Source: Cyclobacteriaceae bacterium (GTDB lineage Bacteria > Bacteroidota > Bacteroidia > Cytophagales > Cyclobacteriaceae). From it: a stretch of DNA of 40,366 bases. A program made the position numbers and the translations under genes. Of this stretch, positions 1 to 7,559 are shown one piece after another; the stretch's first letter is position 1; every line of letters begins with the position of its first letter. The stretch covers positions 1 through 40,366 of the forward strand of contig JAHEGY010000035.1 in NCBI GenBank assembly GCA_024644875.1. The letters run 5' to 3'. Below the pieces are notes generated by a model that searched no databases, was not told the DNA's origin, and saw nothing but the letters and a program-made list of their open reading frames with translations.

Positions 1-2818
1 AAGATCTCATTAACCCTGACTCAAGTTCTTCCTTATTCTCGCCTTCCGCATCTATGAGAAAAACATGGATCCCACTGCTCGAAGGAAAATGCTCGAGGAA
101 TATATCCTCATCGATCAGGATATTTCCCTGAAAAATTGAATTTGATAATCCAGCAATAAGTTTTACGAGCATTTCATTGCCATATTCATCGGTGTATACC
201 AGCGTATCCCCTACCTTCATCCCAAGCCCCCATTGTATTACCGTCTGGTCAGCAATGCCCGGAACCACACCTCCCGGCAATTTAAATTTTAATGCCTGCC
301 AGTTTCCTGTTGCACCATATTCCTCTAATTCTTTAATAAATGAAAATCTCCCAATTAATTGATCAGGCGGAATACCCAGGATCCGGGGTTGAGAGATCCG
401 GTTCAGATTCAGGCAGCTCGCATCATCACCTTCACTTTTCCTCATCTGAACAAAATTTACCCCTTCGCTTATACTCAGATCCATTTTTGTCGAGGGATCA
501 TTCAAGTCATGCAGAACAGGCATGGTGGTTTCCCCATAGAACAGGAATCCGCCTGTTCCGCTAGATTTATTCATTGCGTCAGAATACAGATCCTTCCGGT
601 TCAGGCCAGTGGATACGATCACAAAAGTCCCCAGAGCAAAAAGGATTATTATCCGGAGACTTCTGGCCCGGTTTCTTTGAAGATTCCGCCAGGCTAATTC
701 CGGCATTGAAAGTTCCATGTTCAACCCTGTATTTTCTTTAAATAAAATGCCTCCAGAAAACAAAATAAAAGAAATGAGTAAAAGTCCGCCGGATAAAAAG
801 AACATCCCAGCATTCAAACCTGTTGATATTAGAAATTCCTTTATTATCAAAGCACAAGAAATAATCAGGCTTATCCATGCTGATCCTTTCAGGAATGGGG
901 TAAAATACTTTCCGCGTCTTTTATCCTGTCCCCGTTGCAGATGGACGGTCTCATTCTTTAGCTTCTTCCTGATATTAAAGAATACAGTAATGAAAACAAG
1001 CAGAAAGCTTATCACTATACCCAGGAGGATCGTAGCAAAACGGATATCTTCAGCCAGAACCGAAGTACGTACAATGGCTGACCATACGGAATTCAGGGCT
1101 TTGAATATCACGCGATTATACCAGATTGCCAATAGACTTCCCAATAAGACACCAAGGAAGACCACCATAGCGGTTTCCGTCAGGATTAGCTTTTGAACCA
1201 GCCGATTTGAATAACCTAATGCTTTAAGGGTTCCATATTGTGACATCCTGTTTTGCAGATGTATATTGAATAAGAGCGCCAGCAGTGTTAAACTGGCTAT
1301 GAGAAGAAAAAAGCTCATACCAAAAAACAACTCTGAAAAATCAACCCCACCACTGGCGGCTTCCAGTCCCATTTTCTTCAAATTTCTTAACTGAAATCCC
1401 AGATCTGCCGGCCCGTGGTATTTAAGAATATTTTCTGAAATTTCCATTTCATCGTAGTCTTGTGCATTCAGTCTGACCAAGGTACAGGCGCCAAAACGAT
1501 TCGCCCATATTTTTTTCCCTTCCGAATAGGGTAAAAACGCTTTCGGGGTTCCTTTCCATACGTCCCAATAATCCTCATCCTTATCACGTATCTTTTCAAG
1601 ATCAATAGGGATACCTGCTTCCCAATCCCGGCAACTTCCTGCATCAGATAATCCCGGCAGGGTCGGCATCAGCTCCCTGTCCGCATATTGGTCAGACAAT
1701 GGAACAATATTTTGAACAATAAACCATTTTTCGTTTTCGACCAGTTGTCTAAGTGGTCCGATGGAATAGTATTTCATTAATACACTATCTCCTTCCCCTG
1801 CACCAAGATCTTCAGCCAGCCATGCATTAATGATTATATCATTTGAATTAATTTCCGGATTATTAAAAAAGGGACCTGCCGAAACGAAGGAATATGGTGT
1901 TGCCCGGTCACTCTTTTCAATGGAATTGGCCAGATAGGTTAAGAATAAGGCGGGTTGCTCCTCGAATTCGTATATTGCATTGACAATAACAGAATCAATA
2001 AATACCCGATCAGACTCAATATTCCATTCCATTTTATTTTCGGCCTGGCTTATTTTCAATCCTGAATCTTCCGGTCGCCAGTTTTCTGAAATCACTGATA
2101 ACAGTTGATCATCATTTGTGCGGGCTTTATCACTTATCAACAGGCGGTTCGCTTTACCTTCCGTCTCCATTCTGTTATTCAGGTATTCAAGAGACAGGAA
2201 TACATTAAAGGGGGCTGTCTGTGAAGTTTTCAGATTGAACCGCCCGAGGTTCTCTTTATCGAGGATTTTTCTCACCGTCAGGCGCAGTGATACCTGGTTT
2301 TCATCATCCGATATAAACGGAGCGTTTTTCGGGATCAGGCTTACTTTATCAACGCGCAGTAAAAAAGAATCATCAATCTTTAGCTCCAATCTGTCGGCCA
2401 GGTTCCGGCTGATGAATGCCTCATTTCTACCCGGGATCTCTTCCAGTTGATTTCCCGGGACCATGCCCAGAAAATTATCATCGATACCCTGAACATCGAT
2501 GTTGTTTACCTTCAAAGCTCCGCCCTGTGCTGAAGCAATACCTTTTACCTGTATCATCGAGGCAACAGGGATATTTAATTCATCCTTAACATTTTCGGCC
2601 AGATCTTTCCTGAAATACCGGTCTATCCCTGAAAATGAATATCCAATATTTCCGAGACGTAATTCAGCGGTCATCGCAAGACTATGATCGACAGAATCAC
2701 CTACAATAAGTGTTCCAGTCAAGACCATAGCACTTATGGCTACACCAAGTATGATGGTAAAATTGGCCCTCTTATAGTGAATCAGGGACCTCAGGATCAA
2801 TTTAAAATTGCTCAACAC
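1..2818 (-). CDS. Large FtsX/MacB-type ABC transporter permease, partial (C-terminus beyond window)
   Basis: The reading frame is open from a GTG at 2818 (or TTG at 2815) to the window edge, about 939 codons, so the C-terminus is missing. I spot-translated several stretches and found no stop or frame slip. A first TM segment lies near residues 16-38 and is followed by a long extracytoplasmic domain. TM helices then cluster around residues 500-690, with the FtsX hallmark YGTLKALGYSN near residue 527. A second N-terminal-type membrane segment follows a LAWRNLQRNRARS stretch near residue 705, and another extracytoplasmic domain begins. This two-repeat layout is that of large permeases of lipoprotein-release or macrolide-type (MacB/LolCE-like) exporters. 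The start lies a few bases after the ATPase stop (2823), so the two form one transporter. The substrate is unknown; the genes upstream suggest an envelope glycan, lipid or lipoprotein. Confidence 0.85.
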   Translation of the reverse strand, partial: MLSNFKLILRSLIHYKRANFTIILGVAISAMVLTGTLIVGDSVDHSLAMTAELRLGNIGYSFSGIDRYFRKDLAENVKDELNIPVASMIQVKGIASAQGGALKVNNIDVQGIDDNFLGMVPGNQLEEIPGRNEAFISRNLADRLELKIDDSFLLRVDKVSLIPKNAPFISDDENQVSLRLTVRKILDKENLGRFNLKTSQTAPFNVFLSLEYLNNRMETEGKANRLLISDKARTNDDQLLSVISENWRPEDSGLKISQAENKMEWNIESDRVFIDSVIVNAIYEFEEQPALFLTYLANSIEKSDRATPYSFVSAGPFFNNPEINSNDIIINAWLAEDLGAGEGDSVLMKYYSIGPLRQLVENEKWFIVQNIVPLSDQYADRELMPTLPGLSDAGSCRDWEAGIPIDLEKIRDKDEDYWDVWKGTPKAFLPYSEGKKIWANRFGACTLVRLNAQDYDEMEISENILKYHGPADLGFQLRNLKKMGLEAASGGVDFSELFFGMSFFLLIASLTLLALLFNIHLQNRMSQYGTLKALGYSNRLVQKLILTETAMVVFLGVLLGSLLAIWYNRVIFKALNSVWSAIVRTSVLAEDIRFATILLGIVISFLLVFITVFFNIRKKLKNETVHLQRGQDKRRGKYFTPFLKGSAWISLIISCALIIKEFLISTGLNAGMFFLSGGLLLISFILFSGGILFKENTGLNMELSMPELAWRNLQRNRARSLRIIILFALGTFVIVSTGLNRKDLYSDAMNKSSGTGGFLFYGETTMPVLHDLNDPSTKMDLSISEGVNFVQMRKSEGDDASCLNLNRISQPRILGIPPDQLIGRFSFIKELEEYGATGNWQALKFKLPGGVVPGIADQTVIQWGLGMKVGDTLVYTDEYGNEMLVKLIAGLSNSIFQGNILIDEDIFLEHFPSSSGIHVFLIDAEGENKEELESGLMRS

Positions 2819-2822
2819 TTTT

Positions 2823-3509
2823 TCAGGTTTTCAGATTTAATTTTCCATTCCTTAAATTGTATTGTTTTTCCATTTTACGCCCTATTTCCTGAGAATGTGT
2901 TACTACGATCAGGGAAATCTCGAACTGTTTATTCAGATCCAGCAACAAAGTGATCATCGAAAGGGCATTATCCTCATCCAGTGACCCTGTTGGTTCATCC
3001 GCCAGTATTAATTTAGGTTGATTGATCATAGCCCTGACCAGTGCCACACGCTGACATTCTCCCCCGGATAATACGCCGGGCTTCTGGTCTTTATGTTCCC
3101 AGAGACCTGTGGTTTTGAGAAGATCTTCAGCAAATGTCATTCTTGATCTTTTAAACTCATTATCTTTTACCGGAACAGCAGGGATCAGGACGTTTTCAAA
3201 AACGCTGCACTGTGGCAGAAGATGATGCATTTGAAAAACAAAGCCTATTTCCCTGTTGCGAAAGGAAGTTAATTCAGCTTCTGTCTTAGAGCTCAGTGAT
3301 TGCCCGTTAAAGATGACTTCTCCCCGATCAGGTTTATCCAGCGCGCCAATGATATTCATTAATGTGGACTTGCCTGAACCGCTTGGACCCAGGATAGATA
3401 TGGCCTCTCCTTTTTCCAAATCGAGGTCTACACCATCCAGGACAATCCTGGGCTCTAAAGCGCTTTCGGATCTAAAGGTTTTTCGGATATCCTTTACACT
3501 TAGTAGCAT
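2823..3509 (-). CDS. ABC transporter ATP-binding protein (LolD/MacB family)
   Basis: This 228-residue nucleotide-binding subunit drives the adjacent FtsX-type permease from the cytoplasmic face. Walker A is GPSGSGKST (residues 41-49), the ABC signature is LSGGECQR near residue 146, Walker B with its catalytic Glu is LILADEPTG, and the switch His is in VVTHSQE. Length and motifs match the LolD/MacB class, which uses ATP to power extraction or export in the periplasm and not bulk import. Its ATG follows the TAA of the glycosyltransferase gene by one base and the permease starts a few bases after its stop, so expression is coupled across the three genes. The family call is firm; the substrate is not known. 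Confidence 0.93.
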   Translation of the reverse strand: MLLSVKDIRKTFRSESALEPRIVLDGVDLDLEKGEAISILGPSGSGKSTLMNIIGALDKPDRGEVIFNGQSLSSKTEAELTSFRNREIGFVFQMHHLLPQCSVFENVLIPAVPVKDNEFKRSRMTFAEDLLKTTGLWEHKDQKPGVLSGGECQRVALVRAMINQPKLILADEPTGSLDEDNALSMITLLLDLNKQFEISLIVVTHSQEIGRKMEKQYNLRNGKLNLKT

Positions 3510-3510
3510 G

Positions 3511-4809
3511 TTATTGCTTTTTATTTGTTTTGATCTGCTTATAAAACTTCATCATTCTGGATGCCTGGTCGTGAATACTGAAATGCCGGATTATTCCATC
3601 CCTTGCTTTTTTGCTTATAGAGGATAATCTGTCAGGATCCAGGTGAAGGTCATCCAGGGCTTTTGCCAGTTCCTCAGGTTTATTAGGCTGATATATAATG
3701 CCTCCTTCAGATAAACCCACGATCTCAGGGAAAGCCCCTAGTGCCGGTTGTACTACCGCTACCCCGGAGGCCATTGCCTCAAGCAGGTACATACCAAAAG
3801 CTTCTCCCTCAAGTACAGGAACGGAAATCAGGGAGACTTTACTGAAAAACTCGTGGCGCCCTTCATTTTCAAAATCTTTATGAAATACCACTTCCTCCGT
3901 TATACCCGCCTTTGATATTTTATTTTTGATCATTTTAAGGAATTCATGGTCATCCCCTGTAGAGCCCCCAGTTAAAATCAACTTGACGTTTTCTTTACCG
4001 GGTTTCTTCTTAAATAATATAAAAGCATCCACCAGCACTTCAAGCCCATTTTCTTCGCACATCCTTGAAATATACCCAATTGTAAACTCCTTCTCAGAAC
4101 TGTTGACATAGGAATAGTCTTCCGGATCCACACTTATATAGGAAGAATATAATTTTTCAGAAGGAATGTTCATCTGTTCCTTCATTACCCCTGCATAGAA
4201 ATCACTAACTGCAAAAAAAGCATCTACATCTTTCGCTCTTTCGCTCATCAGCTCCCAGGTTTTCTTCCGGAAATGGTCGTCCATAGCGTTTACCCATACA
4301 TCTTCATCCTGGAGGGAACACACGACGAGTACATCCAGTTTTTCCTGGAATTTCCTGGCAAGGCCTATCAGCAGTGCATTGGACAAATGGATAACATCGG
4401 CCTTACAGTGTTCCGCTATCCAATCGACCATTTTATCCAGTTCCTCCTTTTGTCCTCCCTGTTCGCCAAGCAGCATAGAGATGGTCATATCTTCCAGGCC
4501 TTTGGCCCGGGTTGAACCAGACATTTTCGCAGCAAACTTAAGTGCCAACCCTGAATTCAGGATCCTGTCAAACCATGAAGGAGCCTTACGAAGTATTGGA
4601 TACTGGTGCTTTAGATAAAGGCTTATGGCTCCATAAAATACAGGGATATCTGAAAGATCATGTTCATCTGAGAAAATAGGCAGGTACATGGGGATTTTTA
4701 AGGCATCGATTCCTTCCTTTCGCAAAGCCTGTACGTAAGTGCTGTCACGAAGACAATTGCCGCAATAAAAACTACCGCCTGTTCCCGGCACGATGTGAAT
4801 TACTTGCAT
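3511..4809 (-). CDS. GT4-type glycosyltransferase
   Basis: A 432-residue GT-B fold glycosyltransferase of the family 4 / group 1 type. The C-terminal half carries the nucleotide-sugar signature EAFGMYLLEAMASG, with the paired glutamates E336 and E344 (EX7E). A typical domain start is FTIGYISRMCEENGLEVLV (around residues 242-260). The N-terminus is unusual: HIVPGTGGSFYCGNC puts two cysteines (C16, C19) in the glycine-rich acceptor loop. There is no signal peptide or TM segment, so it should work on the cytoplasmic side and glycosylate a lipid, glycan or protein. The gene is one base from the ABC ATPase gene, which suggests its product or a product-bearing partner is the transporter's cargo. 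The sugar donor and acceptor cannot be read from the sequence. Confidence 0.88.
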   Translation of the reverse strand: MQVIHIVPGTGGSFYCGNCLRDSTYVQALRKEGIDALKIPMYLPIFSDEHDLSDIPVFYGAISLYLKHQYPILRKAPSWFDRILNSGLALKFAAKMSGSTRAKGLEDMTISMLLGEQGGQKEELDKMVDWIAEHCKADVIHLSNALLIGLARKFQEKLDVLVVCSLQDEDVWVNAMDDHFRKKTWELMSERAKDVDAFFAVSDFYAGVMKEQMNIPSEKLYSSYISVDPEDYSYVNSSEKEFTIGYISRMCEENGLEVLVDAFILFKKKPGKENVKLILTGGSTGDDHEFLKMIKNKISKAGITEEVVFHKDFENEGRHEFFSKVSLISVPVLEGEAFGMYLLEAMASGVAVVQPALGAFPEIVGLSEGGIIYQPNKPEELAKALDDLHLDPDRLSSISKKARDGIIRHFSIHDQASRMMKFYKQIKTNKKQ

Positions 4810-4887
4810 TATTTCAGTGTGTTATTCGTAAGATATTCATTAAAATTAAACCAATTTCATGAATCTATAAAGCGAGTGATCCTGAAA

Positions 4888-6012
4888 TCATTTTCCCAGG
4901 CAGTAAATGTTCCCATCCCTTGCTCCAAGTACGATGTATCCGTTGATGACTGCAGGGTTGTGTGTGATGGCGCTTCCAATTTCATAGGACCACATCTCCT
5001 TACCGTCGTCCAGATTAACAAGATAAAGCATTCCATCCATGGTAGCTGTCAGCACCTGATCACGGATGATTACAGGAGAGGCATCTATTCTTCCCCCGGC
5101 ATTATAAGACCACAGTAATTTACCATCAATACCATTAAAACAATACAATCTTTTATCCTCACCACCAATTACAACCTTATCCTTATAAATGGAAGGAGAA
5201 CCAATAAAGGGCAGACTGTTATCCGGATTCTGCCACTTCCATAAGATCTGCCCTTTATCGATATCAATACATGTAAACTGTCCGTCATAATCGCCCGTAT
5301 ACACCAGATTATCAGACACAGCCACAGATCCGGCAACATAAGTAGCTACCTCAATCTTGTTCCTGCTCTCGCCTGTCCCCAGGTCCACCATATGCAGATA
5401 ACCATCACATCCTCCAAATAGAGCCACATCAACTCCAATAGCTGCCGCTCCATTTACAAAATTATCTGATTCATATTTCCAAACTGCCTGTCCTATCTTC
5501 GCATCGACACAATGAAGGTAAAAATCATAACTTCCTACAACGATATAGTGCCTGTTTTTATATTGAAAATGATTCGGTGATCCCGAGATCTGGTTTTCTG
5601 ATTCATATTTCCACAGGAGACTGCCTGTATCCGCATTCAAAGCGTATAAATAACCACTTAAATTTCCGCAGTAAATTACGCCATCATAATACAGAACGGG
5701 CGCTTCAATGGTATTGTCCGTCTCAAACTGCCAGAGCAGGTTGCCTTTCATATCGAGGGCAAATAGAATGCCTTCAGTATTCCCTGCAAATATCTTCTCG
5801 TCTGCAATGATAGGTGCAGCCGTAATCGCATCATCGGTCTGAAAGTTCCAGAGCAGTTTGGGATTTTCCGGTATACGCGCCCGGGTGTACCCGGAAAGGG
5901 AAGGATCGCCTCTGAAAATCTCCCACTGATTGTTTTGTTGTCCTAATAAATCAATGCTGGCAATGAGCATGATAATAAGGTAAAAGGATATAGTTTTATA
6001 TATTCTCATCAT
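4888..6012 (-). CDS. PQQ-like beta-propeller protein (387-residue ORF, start revised)
   Basis: A secreted or membrane-anchored beta-propeller made of PQQ-type (BamB-like) repeats. Blade signatures of the type GxLLWxYES and LYCFNGIDGKLLWSY recur six to seven times after a signal segment (SFYLIIMLIASIDLL). The maximal ORF begins at 6051, but its first 13 codons overlap the upstream gene and look non-native. I prefer the ATG at 6012, which forms an ATGATGA overlap with the upstream TGA and places the hydrophobic signal at the very N-terminus. The first blade contains WEIFRGDPSLSGYTR, the FRG motif shared by the other propellers in this cluster. The repeats resemble PQQ dehydrogenase blades, but cofactor-binding residues are not evident, so a scaffold or sensor role is as likely as catalysis. 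Confidence 0.85.
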   Translation of the reverse strand: MMRIYKTISFYLIIMLIASIDLLGQQNNQWEIFRGDPSLSGYTRARIPENPKLLWNFQTDDAITAAPIIADEKIFAGNTEGILFALDMKGNLLWQFETDNTIEAPVLYYDGVIYCGNLSGYLYALNADTGSLLWKYESENQISGSPNHFQYKNRHYIVVGSYDFYLHCVDAKIGQAVWKYESDNFVNGAAAIGVDVALFGGCDGYLHMVDLGTGESRNKIEVATYVAGSVAVSDNLVYTGDYDGQFTCIDIDKGQILWKWQNPDNSLPFIGSPSIYKDKVVIGGEDKRLYCFNGIDGKLLWSYNAGGRIDASPVIIRDQVLTATMDGMLYLVNLDDGKEMWSYEIGSAITHNPAVINGYIVLGARDGNIYCLGK

Positions 6013-7559
6013 TTTTTTGCTAAGGCACCTGTAGGGCAATTTTCGGCACAAAGTATGGCAGTTTTCTCAAGTGCATTAACCGTTTCATTATCAAATGGAA
6101 CTGCCACTTCTACATCAAATCCCTTGCCAATAAAGGTAAGTCCCAGTTTTTCTTTATGCTCTGAGGTAATGCGCACACAGATACCACATTTTATACATTT
6201 TTCCGGTTCATACACTATAGGTTCATGCTTGAAGATCTTTCTGACACTTTTCCTTTCTCTTGGGAAAAACCTTTTTTGTAAAGCTCCATATTCATCAGAA
6301 TAATCCCGTAATTTACAATTATGCTGTTTACGGCAATCACAGTGCATACATCTTGCAGCTTCTTTTTGCATTTCCACATAGCTGAATCCTTTTATTCCCT
6401 CTTTTTCGTGCCGTTTTACGGGATCAGCTTCCAGCATGTATTCCATCAATTCGCCGTTCAATAACCTTCCAAACCTGGAGTTAAAGATCCTCCTTTCTCC
6501 AATAACCGGTTTATTATTCAGATACTGGTCCACGGATAGGGCAACTTGTTTACCATGAGCTACGGCCCTTATGGCGACCCGGCCTGGTTTTACAGCACTC
6601 CCAATAGCGAAAATCTCGGGATCTTCAGTCTGGTGCGTATTTCTGTCCGCAACAAATGCGTTTGATCTTTTATCCAGACCTGTAAATACTGCATTATCCT
6701 CCCCGGTGGCAATGACCACGGCATCAAATTTCTTTTTCAAAGCCTCCAGCGCATCTTTCCCAATTTGCTTTTTCAATTTAAAAACTGCCCCCATCCTGGC
6801 AATAACTTCAATCTCCTTATCCAATACATCCTTTGGAAGCTTTTTATTAGGGATGGCATATCGAAGTGCTCCGCCCGGAACCGGGTTCTTGTCAAAGAGT
6901 TCGCATGCATATCCTTTTTGCAGCAAAAAGTAGGCAGCTGACAAACCCGCCGGGCCTGTCCCTATGATGGCTATCTTCCTCCCATTTGATTCGGCCATAT
7001 CAGGAATAAACTGTTCCTTTTGATCGAGATCATGATCTGCTGCATATTGCTTGAGTTTACAGATGGAAACCGGTGAATCAACAGACCGGCGATGGCAGGC
7101 TCTTTCACAGGGCGCAGGGCATATTCTTCCCAATACAGCAGGCAAGGCTATATCTCTTTTCACTATTTCCAGCGCTTCCTGTGGTTTCCCTTCAGCAAGC
7201 AATCTGTTCATCAAGGGAATATCCATATAGGCCGGACAATTCGTCTGACAGGGCGCTTCACAATCACCCACATGGTCACTCAGCAATAGCTCCAGGCCTG
7301 TTTTCCTTGCTTCATGAACTTCCTCATCATTGGTAATTATCTCCATCCCCGTTCGAACAAGCGTAGTACAGGATGGGATAAGTTTTCGACTAATGTTTTC
7401 CTTTACCACACAAACCATACAGGACGGAAAATGATCATGCCCTTTAAGGTGACACATAGTTGGGATATCCAGCCCTTCAGCTCTGGCAACCTCCAGAACC
7501 GTTGTGTCAGGGGATACTTCAATTTTCTTTCCGTTTAAAATTATACTGATCATTATCAT
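6009..7559 (-). CDS. 2Fe-2S / FAD / 4Fe-4S oxidoreductase, GltD-related, lacking the NAD(P)-binding subdomain
   Basis: A 516-residue cytoplasmic electron-transfer protein. Residues 1-80 form a NuoG-type [2Fe-2S] domain (C36, C47, C50, C64). Residues 95-175 match the helical 4Fe-4S domain of GltD/NfnB (C100, C104, C108, C147, C151, C155). The FAD motif GTGPAGLSAAY is at 200-210. After DAVVIATG (279-286) the chain jumps within about 30 residues to the closing FAD motif PEIFAIG (314-320). The roughly 110-residue NAD(P)-binding subdomain that GltD inserts here is absent. The C-terminus adds cysteines C404, C407, C409 and C415 and a ferredoxin-like set (C455, C458, C461, C504, C508). It starts immediately after the diaphorase stop (TAAATG), so it probably receives electrons from that NAD-reactive subunit through Fe-S clusters. 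The partner assignment is inference. Confidence 0.88.
   Translation of the reverse strand: MIMISIILNGKKIEVSPDTTVLEVARAEGLDIPTMCHLKGHDHFPSCMVCVVKENISRKLIPSCTTLVRTGMEIITNDEEVHEARKTGLELLLSDHVGDCEAPCQTNCPAYMDIPLMNRLLAEGKPQEALEIVKRDIALPAVLGRICPAPCERACHRRSVDSPVSICKLKQYAADHDLDQKEQFIPDMAESNGRKIAIIGTGPAGLSAAYFLLQKGYACELFDKNPVPGGALRYAIPNKKLPKDVLDKEIEVIARMGAVFKLKKQIGKDALEALKKKFDAVVIATGEDNAVFTGLDKRSNAFVADRNTHQTEDPEIFAIGSAVKPGRVAIRAVAHGKQVALSVDQYLNNKPVIGERRIFNSRFGRLLNGELMEYMLEADPVKRHEKEGIKGFSYVEMQKEAARCMHCDCRKQHNCKLRDYSDEYGALQKRFFPRERKSVRKIFKHEPIVYEPEKCIKCGICVRITSEHKEKLGLTFIGKGFDVEVAVPFDNETVNALEKTAILCAENCPTGALAKK

Noticed and set aside
177-1196. Plus-strand reading frames opposite the large permease
   Set aside because: Short, overlapping and without recognisable domains; they are shadows of the minus-strand coding sequence.
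1-2818. Large region with no long plus-strand gene, perhaps a degraded gene
   Set aside because: Spot translation of the minus frame in several segments gave a coherent permease; it simply lacks its stop codon inside the window.
6013-6051. Upstream extension of the propeller gene by 13 codons
   Set aside because: It overlaps the preceding gene and precedes the hydrophobic signal with Cys/Arg-rich residues; the ATGATGA overlap at 6012 is the better start.
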